Shown here in pieces: positions 33,534 through 43,207 of a stretch of 64,000 bases of DNA (the first letter of the stretch is position 1; each line of letters opens with the position of its first letter). A program made the position numbers and the translations under genes. Below the pieces are notes generated by a model. It had not been told where the DNA came from. It did no database searches and was given only the letters and a program-made list of their open reading frames with translations. The DNA is from Linyphia triangularis (taxonomy: Eukaryota; Arthropoda; Arachnida; Araneae; Linyphiidae): contig OZ021724.1 of NCBI GenBank assembly GCA_963978545.1, forward strand, positions 99,833,163 to 99,897,162. Reading direction: 5' to 3'.

Positions 33534-34348
33534 GGGGACTTGGCATCCCTTGTTTTCACAAAAAATAATAAAAGTATACATTTTCTATTTTTTGCGTATT
33601 TATAATCATTGAAACCATCTCCTTATTCTGAAAAGTTTCTGAGTTGATCCGATATATGCAATTGCAGAAAAACTTTATTTTTATGGATAATTTAGCATTG
33701 CTGCAATAGCTCCTTTGATGTTTCGAACGCATTTTTATCAGTTCGGGATTTTAGAAATTCCTACCTTACTCAAAATGCTAAAACTTCACAAAAATATAAA
33801 TGAAATGACTCGAAATTTTCTGTGTATCAATCTCCAATGCCTAAAAAGTTAGAATATATTATTAGGAAATTTAAAAAAAAAAAAAATCTAAAAAAAAAAA
33901 AAAAGGAAAAATTTAAAAAAAAATAAAAATAATAATAATAATAATAAATAAAAAAAAGACAGAGTTTGAAATTTGATGATTTTTTTTTTTTAAATTTTAA
34001 AATTTTGAAAATTTAAAGCACTATGTAAATATTTTTTTTAATAAACTTGTTTTTTAATAAAATTTAGTTTTTACTTAGTAATACTTCCAAATATGTAAAA
34101 AGCCGACCAAACGGTATAGTGGTTAGCGTGCTAGCTTCTAGACCGCGAGGTTGCGGGTTCCGAATCCCGTGTTAGGAATGGGTGTTTGTAAATGTATGTT
34201 GGCTTGTCTAATGACGAATGTTTCGGCGCATTATAGTCCTCGTTTTGCTGACGGCGCCAGATAATCTGAAAACAACCAATCCAAATATGTAAAAATTATA
34301 ATTTTAAAGGAGTAAATAAAAAAAAAGTTTGAAGGGTGCCAAGTCCCC
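33534..34348 (+). mobile_element. TTAA MITE family F, copy 2, with nested SINE
   Basis: TTAA at 33530-33533 and 34349-34352. The termini GGGGACTTGGCATCCCTTG and the complement of GGGGACTTGGCACCCTTC are inverted. The interior matches the opposite-strand copy at 9530-10276. It carries the SINE at 34102-34279. Confidence 0.88.
34102..34279 (+). mobile_element. tRNA-derived SINE, copy 7, nested in family F
   Basis: The 16-bp perfect duplication tccaaatatgtaaaaa lies at 34086-34101 and 34280-34295. The B box reads ggttccgaatccc (extra C). Confidence 0.95.
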
Positions 34349-34523
34349 TTAACCGACATTAAAGAATCGGGTCTGTGTTAATTAATACAAAAATTGGCAA
34401 TGCATATAAAGAATTTATATTAAAAACTTTGTTTTTAAGGGTTTTATTAATTAGGGATACATTGTAAGAAACGGTTAGTTTTTGAAATTTAAGTTACGTA
34501 GCATAATAGAAATGTGGCATTAA

Positions 34524-35248
34524 GGGGGTCCGATACCGAAAATAAAAAAAAACTTTATTTATATGCATTTTTATGTCAAAAATTTATTTTATGTATGAGA
34601 TACTATTTATATGTCTTTGAGAAAATTGTTTTTTGAAATATTGTGTTTAGTTATTTAAAAAAAAATTAAAAACCAAAAAAAATCCGTAGTAATTGATGTT
34701 TGCGTATTTTGATATAAGTCAAGAAAAAATAAAAAAAATTTCAAAGTGAAAGCTTTCTGTAATACATAATTATATAAAGAAAATTTTGTCTTCACTGAAT
34801 TTTAATAGGTGAATTCAAAAAAATTAAAAAAATTCTCAAAGTTAAAATATTGAAATTTTTGCTTTTTTTTATGTTATCTTTTACGCTAAATGTTATATTT
34901 TAAAGCAGAATTAAAAAAAAAATAGAATTCTGCGAAGACAAAGTATTTAAAACTATATAAATTAAATGCTCCAAAAATTTGAATAGCCAATTGTTAATGG
35001 TTCTGGAGATATATCGATTTGAATCTGCAACATCTGTGAAAAACACTAGTGCTCGAAAAACGCATTTTAAGCAGACGCTTCAATGTGTTACGCCCATTAG
35101 TGATGTTTAATTCACGGGTAATTTTGTGGCGTTCTAATCACCTGAGGAATAAGATAAAAACATCATTCTCTTCAGGAATGTATGAACTATTTTTTAAAAT
35201 CAGAAAAAAAATTTGGGATTTTTGAAGAAATTTCGGTACTGGACCCCC
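34524..35248 (+). mobile_element. TTAA MITE family E, copy 1 (725 bp)
   Basis: TTAA at 34520-34523 and 35249-35252. The termini GGGGGTCCGATACCGAAA and the complement of GGGGGTCCAGTACCGAAA are inverted. An opposite-strand copy lies at 59105-59822. AT-rich interior, no transposase. Confidence 0.87.
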
Positions 35249-35252
35249 TTAA

Positions 35253-35691
35253 AGTAAAAATCCAAGGAAGATTTCTTCTCCGAAAATATCTTTTGTTCCC
35301 AAAATTCTTCAGACATACTGATAGTGCGAATTTATAGCGGAGTATTTGTAGTGGAAATGTCCATTACTTAACCCCCGAGGCGTCATGAAACATTTCTCAA
35401 ACCAGAAGGTGGCTCAAGATTTCGCTAATTAAACTTCATTAATACAGTCGACAATGCTATTTACATAAATTAACTGTTAGCTCTTTTGCACCTTCCGTTT
35501 ACATTTAAGAAGGATGTAGTTGCTGAGAAAAGCAAATATTTAGATTTCATGAAACGGAAACTTTTCAAAGAACTCTTAACTTTTCCTGTGGACAGCTGCA
35601 TACGTAGTGGTTTGAAAAGAGAAATGCGTTTAGAATGCGACACCTTGCAATTTAGTTAAGTTAAATTAGTACCACCATGGAAAACTATACT
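35253..35691. other. No recognisable gene
   Basis: Mixed composition with no long frame; nothing recognised. Confidence 0.5.
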
Positions 35692-35850
35692 TAAAACCCA
35701 CTGACGGTCATGGGAATGGGCGAAATTCCCCAGTTGTTTTCCCTGCAATAATTTTTAAATCATATTTCCAATTCAAATATATAATTTTTTGTAATTATTT
35801 TTTTATTTGTTTTGTCTTAGATAGGTCATAGACTATCATCCTTATAAAAA
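35692..35850 (-). repeat. Family O, half copy
   Basis: 'aacccactgacggtcatggg' plus the AT-rich interior matches the reverse complement of the right half of 22279-22546. Confidence 0.6.
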
Positions 35851-36253
35851 ATATCTAAATATCGAGCTAATTTTCTTGTTGTTTGGTTTAGTTTCCAAGT
35901 TTCACAGCCATACAATAAGACTGCTCTAACTGTAAAATACTTCCTGAACTCTAGATTTTATGTAACGTTTTGGAAGTATATTGTTTTTTTTGTGTTTTTT
36001 TTTTATACTTGCATCAATATCTTTATCAGTCTCATCATCGTAGACATATTAGCTCCAAGATACACAAAAGCCTCAGTTTCAATAATTTCTTTTTCATCGA
36101 TACAAATGTTTTCATTTCTGTTGCATAATTTTAGTTTTAGTTTCATTTATATTTAGTTCAACTTGTTTTGTATTTTCTTCAAGTCTTTTTGTTTTTGACA
36201 ACTGTCTTCGAGCCTCGATGACACAAGCACGATGTCATCGACATAGTCTAGAT

Positions 36254-37073
36254 CAGGGTTTCTTAACCTTTTTGGCACAATGGACCACTTTAAAAATTTT
36301 AAATATGTCACGGACCCCTCTGTGAAAAAAAAAATTGCTTAAACATCATTTATTACAAAATATATTCTGTTTTATCATTTAATTATTTTGATATTTTTAT
36401 TTCAATAGTATAAAAAATTTGAAGAAATTAAAATTCTTAATGTGAAGGCTGTTGCTGCTTTTCCTTGATTAACAGATTGAATTGAGGGATGGTTTTCGAA
36501 AAAAGCAAAGCGCATATCATGTTCGACATTCAGTCGATTTCGATGTTTTGTTTTTATTCTGACAAGTGTGGAAAATCCCACTTTGCAAAGATATACTGTA
36601 GCAAACGGAATATTGGCTGCCATAGCTCGTTTTACAAGCAATGGGTAGGCTTCTCTTAAAGAAGACCAAAACTCTCCAAGAGTTTTTGAATCGAAATCCA
36701 TTTTTAACAAGGACTGTTTTCAAATCAATTAGCTCATCTTTGGCAAGGTTCATGTCATCGATACAGTCAATATCACAAAGAAAATGATTAAGAATCCACA
36801 ACTCATCTTTTATATTTATTCCATCCGAATTGAAATATTTTTCAAATGAAACTTGAAGTACTTCCAGGTGTTCACAGATTTCATTTTTCAAGTTATTCAA
36901 TAACAAACTATCTTGCCGAGATCCATTTTCAAAAAGCACTTCTAAATATTGTGCTATTATACTTCACGGCTAAATATTGATGCAAACATTTTAAAAATTA
37001 GGATCAGTCGGCGGACCCCCAAAATATGACCCATGGACCCAGGGGTCCATGAACCACAGGTTAAGAAACCCTG
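36254..37073 (-). mobile_element. hAT-type element (820 bp) inserted in the LINE relic
   Basis: The perfect 8-bp duplication gtctagat (36246-36253, 37074-37081) flanks it. The inverted ends are CAGGGTTTCTTAACCT and its complement, typical of Charlie-like hAT elements. Subterminal 'atgacccatggaccc' and 'cacggacccct' are also characteristic. It contains only the C-terminal part of a transposase and is therefore internally deleted. Confidence 0.93.
36402..36939 (-). pseudogene. hAT transposase C-terminal fragment (dimerisation region)
   Basis: Two overlapping minus-strand frames: 36517-36939 carries ENGSRQDSLLLNNLKNEI and DDMNLAKDELIDLKT, and 36402-36710 carries LGEFWSSLREAYPLLVKRA, IPFATVYLCKVGFSTL and IKTKHRNRLNVEHDMRFA. 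Together they resemble the hAT C-terminal dimerisation domain of ZBED5/FAM200-like transposases: 'FW..L...YP.L...A' then 'PF.T.YLCE.GFS.L' then 'K.RNRL'. At least one frame shift near 36700 and another after 36470 disrupt it. The DNA-binding and catalytic regions are absent. Confidence 0.85.
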
Positions 37074-37260
37074 GTCTAGATCTTCAAGATATTTGTCAAA
37101 ATTCTAGCGAATTCAGGATTTACCAATTCTTAAAGTCTTCCCCATTATATAGTCGATAACTACGGTAAATGTAGTCCAGACATTACGCATCCCTGCTTTA
37201 GTTCATTTTTAATGTCGCACACTAAAGTGTTACACCATGGTTTTAATAATCCGAAAAAGA

Positions 37261-37664
37261 ACCAATTAAAAAACTTGTTGCACTATTAAAATAATCAAAA
37301 TTGTTCCTAATATCTCTCCTTAAAAATGGTGCAAATAAAGTTTTTAACGCGTTATAATTCAGTTCATCAAGTCATCAACTAATTTGAATCGTGAATATTT
37401 CTCGATGCCTTTATGTGTGTAAATGAAGCTCTATATGTGCAGGACTTCTACGTATTCAATAAATATTTAGCAAACATTTCGATAGGCCGTTAGAATATTG
37501 GCCGCTAGATTACCGTTAACTTAGATTTTGATATATATCTTTCTAATTAACTCTGCACTGGGTGCAATATATGGACCACTGATTTTGAGAGCGTTGTGTT
37601 TCATAAATCACATAAGAAAAAAAAAAAGAAGAAAAAAAAAAATACATAATTAAATTTATTTTTA
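37261..37664. other. No recognisable gene
   Basis: AT-rich, with A-runs near 37617-37640. 'TTAACtctgcactgggtgca' at 37550 resembles TTAA-element termini but has no partner. Confidence 0.4.
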
Positions 37665-38165
37665 ATATTAACTTCGATTTTATACGTTTGTCGATGGTTG
37701 GAAAATCTGCAGAGGCCTTACTACCCCCCTTGCTGTTAATCCAAGCGGGCTGAAACTTGGCAGATACATTCGATAAAATTTTGTGGGCTATCACTATCAC
37801 TAAAAGGTCGCTTTTACGGAATACTAATAAACCAACTTGCCTTCATTCAATGGCACTGAAATATCTTTTAACCGATCATTGAAGAAACTCGTTACTGTTG
37901 CCAAAAATTTTTTAATAAATAAATAATAAAATTGTTTTAATCGGAATAAATAACATATATTCGGATGTGAATGAATACACATTAATTTTTAAAGACTAAA
38001 ATTTGAAACGTAGTTTACTGCATATTTTACTGATAGAGATGTTTTTTAATATTTAAAATTGATGCAAAAACCAAGCACACGCTGACAACAGAATCGGTGC
38101 TATGTTAATGAATACAAATATTCTCAATGTATATAAAGAATTTTTATTAAAAAATGTGCTTTTAT
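37665..38165 (+). repeat. Family K, copy 5
   Basis: 'gggctgaaacttggcagata', 'aataaaccaacttgccttca', 'tcttttaaccgatcattgaa', 'aaccaagcacacgctgacaa'. The longest K copy here. Confidence 0.7.
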
Positions 38166-38329
38166 GTGTTACACTATTAAAACTGAAAAAAGTGATGGGA
38201 AATATTGGAAAGGGTCATAAAAGAAAAAGAAACACAAAAGTTTCTGAAATACGAAAAGTATCAAATATCATTTAATTTACAATTTCTCTTTAATAATACA
38301 GGTTCACTGTTTTTAAATTTGCCACGGAT

Positions 38330-38676
38330 TGGTGTAATTTAACCTTTCCCTTTTCATATTTTCATTAATTATAAAAAATTCCCATTTTAGAGATATGCGA
38401 TATTTTAGGCGATAATAACTTCATTGGTAAAAAAAAAAAAAAAATACCTCTCGAAAATGGCAAAATTTGCGATATGTTTTTAGTTAAATATTACATTATC
38501 CTTTCTTGTAAATGAAATAAAGGAGAAACAGTTGTTGATGGGCGATTCTCAGGGAAAGATAACTCTGTTAAGACATTCGTTTTTTAGTTATTACCCTTGA
38601 ACGCAACACACACACACATTTTTCTACGCCGCTTTTTTGAATTCAGCATCATGTATCAAATTCTGCAAAAATGCAA
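38330..38676 (+). repeat. Family B, copy 6 (partial)
   Basis: 'ttttcatattttcattaatt', 'ggagaaacagttgttgatgg', 'acacacacacatttttctac', 'cttttttgaattcagcatc'. The right end is replaced by the AAT array that follows. Confidence 0.65.
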
Positions 38677-38840
38677 AATAATAATAATAATAATTATTAT
38701 TATAATAATAATAATTATTATAATAATAATAATAATTATTATATTAATAATAATAATTATTATAATAATAATAATAATTATTATAATAATAATAATAATT
38801 ATTATTATAATAATAATAATAATAATTATTATTATTATTT
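38677..38840. repeat. (AAT/ATT)n microsatellite with internal palindromes
   Basis: Runs of AAT alternate with ATTATT blocks ('aataataataattattatt'), so the tract is both a microsatellite and self-complementary. The poly-Ile frame here is an artefact. Confidence 0.93.
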
Positions 38841-38907
38841 CAAAGCGTAAGCAATAATTTCGATATCCATGTTACAAATTTGGTATTTAAAAGTATAAAA
38901 CTCATAT

Positions 38908-39373
38908 TGTTGCACAAATTGTCTGTATATATTGTAAATAGTGACGTATTATTTCAAAATTCTATTGTAATTTATTTTTATCCTATTTTATTTAGTAATT
39001 AATAGCGATTATACAAGTTAAAAAAAGGTGGCAACACCTAAAGTAATCGAGAAGTTTCGAGATATTTCGTTTCCGATAAATTGGCTGGAAATTTCGAGAA
39101 TGTCTCACGCGCTTGTATATAAAGGACTGGAGAACGGGAAAGTTTTCAGATTGACTTCGGAGTTCGTTGAAAGCTGATCGCTTTGTTTACCTATTGGAGT
39201 GAGCTTGTATAATCGCTGAATTCGAAGTTATTTTTGTGGAAGCTTGTGTTGAAGCTTGAAAGTAATTAAACTGTTGCCTGTGAATAAATTTTGTGAGTTT
39301 TCTGAAGAGAGAATAAATATTTTTAAACCGTGAAAACTGTGCCATCATTGCCTCAGTGGAAAAATTCATAACA
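38908..39373 (+). repeat. 5' LTR (466 bp)
   Basis: Starts TGTTGCACAAATTG and ends ..CATAACA. TATA-like 'tatataaa' at 39116-39123; AATAAA signals at about 39283 and 39312. Confidence 0.95.
39116..39123 (+). promoter_or_regulatory. LTR TATA box
   Basis: tatataaa in a GC-richer context within the 5' LTR, conserved at 44773-44780. The likely core promoter of the element. Confidence 0.6.
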
Positions 39374-39374
39374 G

Positions 39375-39392
39375 TGGTGTCAGAAGTGGGAT
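39375..39392 (+). other. Primer-binding site, tRNA-Leu type
   Basis: One base after the LTR, tggtgtcagaagtgggat is the exact complement of the CCA-ended 3' terminus typical of animal tRNA-Leu (CAG/CAA), whose last bases read ATCCCACTTCTGACA-CCA. The tRNA match is from memory. Confidence 0.85.
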
Positions 39393-39405
39393 CTCGTAAT
39401 TTTGA

Positions 39406-40896
39406 ATGCCGACAACTAGAGGAATGATGGAAGACCAAATGAAGCAGTTGATGGAAATGATTGCTGGAATGAAGGCCCAACAAGAATCCACTGCCGCCGA
39501 AATAAAATCCGAAATGAAAGCCTGCCAAGAAACCACCGCAGCCGAAATGAAAGCCTGCCAAGAAACCACCGCAGCCGAAATGAAAGCCTGCCAAGAAACC
39601 ACCGCAGCCGAAATGAAAGCCGAACTTTTCGCTACGATTGCCGCCGGACAAGCCCGTCAAGAAACGACTAACGCCGAACTCGCCGCTACCATATCCGCCG
39701 GTCAAGCCCGTCAAGAAACGACAAATGCCGAACTCGCCGCCGCAATTGCCGCCAGTCAAGAAGCGACATCATCAGACATTAAAGCTTTACAAGAAGCGAC
39801 ATCATCAGATTTTAAAGCTTTGCAAAATGCAACGTCATCTGACATGAAAGCTTTGGCCGATAAGTGCGAGTCCACATCCGCAGCCGTAACCAAGATCAGG
39901 GAAGAAATGAAAACCGAGCTAGCGTCAATGGTAGAATCTACTATTATGGAGACAACATCATCGGTCCTGCAATCCGTGAAGGAAGACGTTCTCACTGCTG
40001 TAAGAGATGAAATGGAAGAAAAGGTTTCCACTATCAAAGAAGAGCAGGGAAAATTCATGGATGCTGTAGAAGAAAGGCTACGGAAAATAGAAACTCGCGA
40101 AGCTGTGACCATTGCAACGCCTAATTGGGATAACGTTTCCACTCCCTTTATTGCGCCACGTTCCAGCATCAAAGTGGCCACTTTTGATGGGAGGTCGTCT
40201 TGGCGCGTTTATCAAACGCAGTTTGAAATGATTGCTTCTGCGAATGGTTGGGACGATACTTCGAAAGCATTCCATCTCGCGGCATCTCTTCGAGGTGAAG
40301 CTGCTGACATTTTACAAACACTACCTGAAGAGAAGCGGGGAGAATTCGTGGCGCTGGCAAGTGCGTTGGAATTAAGGTTTGGGGAACAACATCTAAAGGA
40401 TTATAACAGACTGCAACTGAAAGTGAGACAGCAGAAGGCCAATGAAACTCTTCAAGAATTGGCATCGGATATAGAAAGACTGTCGCTCCTCGCTTTCCCA
40501 GACTGTCCCTCGGACGTACGAGATAACCTGTCTCTTCAGTATTTCTTGGATGCCATCAAAGATCCCGACATACAGCAAGCTACCAGGATGTCAGACAGCA
40601 AAGATCTAAAGTCCACCCTCGTCTATGCCATGAGAGTAGAAGCCGCACAGCAAGCTTCTAGAAAAGATCGGCGTTTCGTACGTGGAACATTGGCAGACGA
40701 TTCCTCTGAGCTTTTCACGAAGAAGTTTCAAGAACTGGAAAACAAGATGGAGCGAATTATGAAAATATTCCTGGTTCGAAGGATCGAAAAACCAGAGTGG
40801 TTTGTTGGCTCTGCAACCGGGAAGGACATTTCAGACGTGATTGCCCTGAATTGGACAGGAGAGGGGACAGACCCTCGTCCGAGCCTCAGCAGTTAA
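39406..40896 (+). CDS. gag: Gag polyprotein (496 codons, frame-broken before zinc knuckle)
   Basis: Start at the first ATG after the primer site (MPTTRGMMEDQ). Residues ~1-170 are Gln/Glu/Ala-rich and likely coiled-coil. They contain three tandem copies of an 11-residue unit (MKACQETTAAE) and two of a GQARQETTNAELAA-type unit. Residues ~225-430 resemble a Ty3/Gypsy capsid ('WRVYQTQFEMIASANGW', 'LRGEAADILQTLP', 'ANETLQELASDIERL'). The frame then leaves the expected path: the last ~45 residues look unlike Gag, while a perfect CCHC knuckle lies at 40803-40844 in the frame one base back. A single-base loss between about 40755 and 40765 would explain this. Capsid assembly region present; RNA-binding knuckle out of frame. 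Confidence 0.92.
   Translation: MPTTRGMMEDQMKQLMEMIAGMKAQQESTAAEIKSEMKACQETTAAEMKACQETTAAEMKACQETTAAEMKAELFATIAAGQARQETTNAELAATISAGQARQETTNAELAAAIAASQEATSSDIKALQEATSSDFKALQNATSSDMKALADKCESTSAAVTKIREEMKTELASMVESTIMETTSSVLQSVKEDVLTAVRDEMEEKVSTIKEEQGKFMDAVEERLRKIETREAVTIATPNWDNVSTPFIAPRSSIKVATFDGRSSWRVYQTQFEMIASANGWDDTSKAFHLAASLRGEAADILQTLPEEKRGEFVALASALELRFGEQHLKDYNRLQLKVRQQKANETLQELASDIERLSLLAFPDCPSDVRDNLSLQYFLDAIKDPDIQQATRMSDSKDLKSTLVYAMRVEAAQQASRKDRRFVRGTLADDSSELFTKKFQELENKMERIMKIFLVRRIEKPEWFVGSATGKDISDVIALNWTGEGTDPRPSLSS
40803..40844 (+). pseudogene. Out-of-frame CCHC zinc knuckle of Gag
   Basis: In the frame of 40803 the codons read CWLCNREGHFRRDC, i.e. C-x2-C-x4-H-x4-C, the nucleocapsid knuckle. 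This frame stays open to a stop at 40899-40901. The pol frame is open from 40850 and lies one base back again, a 50-nt gag-pol overlap suited to -1 frameshifting in an intact family member. Confidence 0.9.
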
Positions 40897-40915
40897 ACTA
40901 AAGAGCGGCTATCTC

Positions 40916-43207
40916 GTGAGGCGGAGGTCGCCGTGTAGAGCAGGTGGTGCCCCACTCAGCCTCTATCACATCACATCCCTTCAAGGAGGAAACCATGGTT
41001 TATTCGTGGAGGGCAAGATCAATGGAACTCCCTGTCGTCTAATAGTTGACTCAGGGGCAAATGTAACCATCTTACGGACGGATGTAGCCCGGCGCCTGGA
41101 CAGCCAACCTCTTTACACGGCGCCTTCAGTTTCACTACAGACTGTGACTGGTGACAAAATTTCTGTGCATGGGAAATTAAATGTCAACATCTCTTTTGGA
41201 TTTCACACCTACGCTCACACCGTTTACGTCGCTGAAATTATTGACCCATGTATTCTTGGATTGGACTTTTTAAAGAGAAATGGAATTACTTTGAATTTCG
41301 AGAAAGGAGAGCTTCAAACGGGGAAAGAAGAAGTTCCATTGTTCGGTTTGGACTCGGAAGAGCCGTGTGCATATCGAATAGTAGCTCTTGAAGACATCAC
41401 CATCCCCTCCATGACAGATTTGGTTGTAAAAGATTCAACAGAGCTCCCGAAGGCCTTCCGATTTGGAGTAACGGACTTCCCATCATCGAATAGCGTCCCG
41501 AAAGGAGTGGTAGTAGGAGCGACGCTTGTGGATCTCTCTCAAGAGGTGGTGCATGTGAGAATGGCCAACATCGGTGATTCTAAGAGAGTTATCAAGAAAG
41601 GAGAAGAAATCGCCACTTGCACACCTGTTACAAGCATCGAACGAGGATCGAAGGAGCTTCCGACCGCACCACCCGCGGATTTAGTGGACCAGCTTCTCGA
41701 AGACTCGCGGTTGGAAAGAAGGCAAGAGAAGATTGTCGGAAACCTTATAAAAGAATTTCATGACATTTTCTCCATGTCATTGAAAGATGTAGGAAGAACA
41801 GAGCTTACTCAACATCGAATCGATACTGGGACCCATTTACCTATTAAACAACATCCTCGAAGACTTCCTTTTGCAAAACAAGAGGAGGTCGTTAAACTGT
41901 TACAGGAAATGGAAGATAATAGAGTTATCGAACCCTCCTCAAGTCCATGGGCCTCTCCAATCGTACTCGTTCGAAAGAAGGATGGTTCCACCAGGTTTTG
42001 TGTGGATTACCGGAAGCTGAACGAAATTACGAAAAAGGACAGCTACCCTCTGCCAAGAATCGATGACACTTTGGACACTCTATCGGGGAACCAGTGGTTT
42101 TCGACTTTGGATTTGAAGAGTGGATACTGGCAAGTGGAGATACATCCCGACGATCGTGAGAAGACTGCCTTCACTACCGGCCAAGGATTATGGCAGTTTC
42201 AAGTTATGCCGTTTGGCTTGTGTAATGCACCGGCTACGTTCGAGCGACTAATGGAGACTGTGCTTAGAGGACTTTCCTACGAGACCTGTCTGGTATATTT
42301 GAACGATATCATCATCACCGGGCGGAGTTTCGATCAACACTTGCAAAATGTGAAGAACGTGTTCTTGAAGCTTAGGGAAGCCCACTTGAAACTTAGCCCA
42401 TCAAAATGTAAGCTCTTTAGGCGGAAAGTCAGTTATCTCGGACACATCATCTCATCCGATGGAGTAAGCACAGATCCAGCCAAGATCCATGCTGTGCAAA
42501 TTTGGTCCCGACCGCAAGACGTTCATCAATTGCGAAGTTTCCTAGGACTGTGCACGTATTACCGTAGATTCGTGAAAGGTTTCTCCAAGATCGCCAGACC
42601 CTTGCATCGACTAACAGAGAGCAAGCAGAAGTTCCTATGGACTGCCGACTGTGACGACTCCTTCAATCAACTGAAGAACGCTTTAACATCCGCGCCTGTT
42701 TTGGCTTTTCCCGATGTTAACAAGGACTTTATTTTGGATACAGATGCCAGCAATGAGGGAGTGGGCGCCGTTCTTTCCCAGGAAATTGAAGGACAGGAGA
42801 AAGTCATCGCTTATTTTAGTAAGAGCCTGTCAAGATCCGAGCGGAACTACTGCGTCACAAGAAAGGAGTTACTGGCAATAGTAAAAGCCGTTGAGCACTT
42901 TCATCATTACTTGTACGGCCGAAAATTCCTTTTAAGAATTGATCATGCGTCTCTGACTTGGTTGCTGAATTTCAAGAATACAGAGGGACAAATAGCAAGG
43001 TGGATTCAGCGCCTGCAGGAATACGACATGGATATCCATCACAGAAAAGGAACGTTCCATGGGAATGCAGACGCTCTTTCTAGAAGACCATGTCCGGAGA
43101 ACTGTCGATTTTGTTCCAATGCCGAGTCTAAGTTTGGGGTTAACACATCGGCCGTTTCTGAAAATAACTTCCAAGTCAACTACTTCAGACGTGGATCCTT
43201 GGAGTGA
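40916..43207 (+). CDS. pol: Pol: aspartic protease, reverse transcriptase (YLND), RNase H
   Basis: Open from 40850; 40916 is a GTG, and translation normally comes from gag by frameshifting, so the start is formal. The protease active site VDSGAN is at residues ~44-49. RT spans ~300-530: 'WASPIVLVRKKDGSTRFCVD' , 'LDLKSGYWQV', 'MPFGLCNAPATFERLM'. The catalytic box at 42296-42307 reads Y-L-N-D, so residue 463 (codon 42302-42304) is Asn where an essential Asp is expected; one G-to-A change accounts for it. RNase H has 'DTDASNEGVGAVLSQ', 'TRKELLAIV' and 'RIDHASLTWLL' with D, E and D present. The frame leaves the integrase path near 43161. Confidence 0.93.
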   Translation: MRRRSPCRAGGAPLSLYHITSLQGGNHGLFVEGKINGTPCRLIVDSGANVTILRTDVARRLDSQPLYTAPSVSLQTVTGDKISVHGKLNVNISFGFHTYAHTVYVAEIIDPCILGLDFLKRNGITLNFEKGELQTGKEEVPLFGLDSEEPCAYRIVALEDITIPSMTDLVVKDSTELPKAFRFGVTDFPSSNSVPKGVVVGATLVDLSQEVVHVRMANIGDSKRVIKKGEEIATCTPVTSIERGSKELPTAPPADLVDQLLEDSRLERRQEKIVGNLIKEFHDIFSMSLKDVGRTELTQHRIDTGTHLPIKQHPRRLPFAKQEEVVKLLQEMEDNRVIEPSSSPWASPIVLVRKKDGSTRFCVDYRKLNEITKKDSYPLPRIDDTLDTLSGNQWFSTLDLKSGYWQVEIHPDDREKTAFTTGQGLWQFQVMPFGLCNAPATFERLMETVLRGLSYETCLVYLNDIIITGRSFDQHLQNVKNVFLKLREAHLKLSPSKCKLFRRKVSYLGHIISSDGVSTDPAKIHAVQIWSRPQDVHQLRSFLGLCTYYRRFVKGFSKIARPLHRLTESKQKFLWTADCDDSFNQLKNALTSAPVLAFPDVNKDFILDTDASNEGVGAVLSQEIEGQEKVIAYFSKSLSRSERNYCVTRKELLAIVKAVEHFHHYLYGRKFLLRIDHASLTWLLNFKNTEGQIARWIQRLQEYDMDIHHRKGTFHGNADALSRRPCPENCRFCSNAESKFGVNTSAVSENNFQVNYFRRGSLE

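Larger units (their letters stand above)
33295..34450 (+). repeat. Family K, copy 4, split by a family F insertion
   Basis: K sequence runs to 33533 ('aaatagcatTTAA') and resumes at 34349 ('TTAAccgaca'), then 'atttatattaaaaactttg'. Removing the insertion and one TTAA restores the K sequence seen at 31168, 32396 and 37867. Confidence 0.8.
35855..37260 (-). pseudogene. LINE (non-LTR) reverse-transcriptase relic, split by a hAT element
   Basis: On the minus strand, reading from high to low coordinates, I see QGCVMS (about 37165-37222), then, after the interruption, YVDDIVLVSSRLEDSC with the catalytic Y-x-DD box at 36234-36245. Next come EAFVYLGANMS and finally LLYGCETWKLN at about 35885-35918. 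These are the palm (QGC, Y.DD), thumb ('YLG') and C-terminal 'YGCETW' signatures of many LINE reverse transcriptases. Several stops and frame shifts make it non-functional. A hAT element (36254-37073) lies directly upstream, in the coding sense, of the Y-x-DD codons. The clade is not determined. Confidence 0.8.

Noticed and set aside
38597..38857. Poly-Ile frame
   Set aside because: Produced by the (AAT/ATT)n tract; no real protein signal.
39187..39759. 190-codon minus-strand frame with Gly/Phe repeats
   Set aside because: Antisense shadow of the tandem-repeat part of gag; the plus-strand Gag with capsid motifs explains it.
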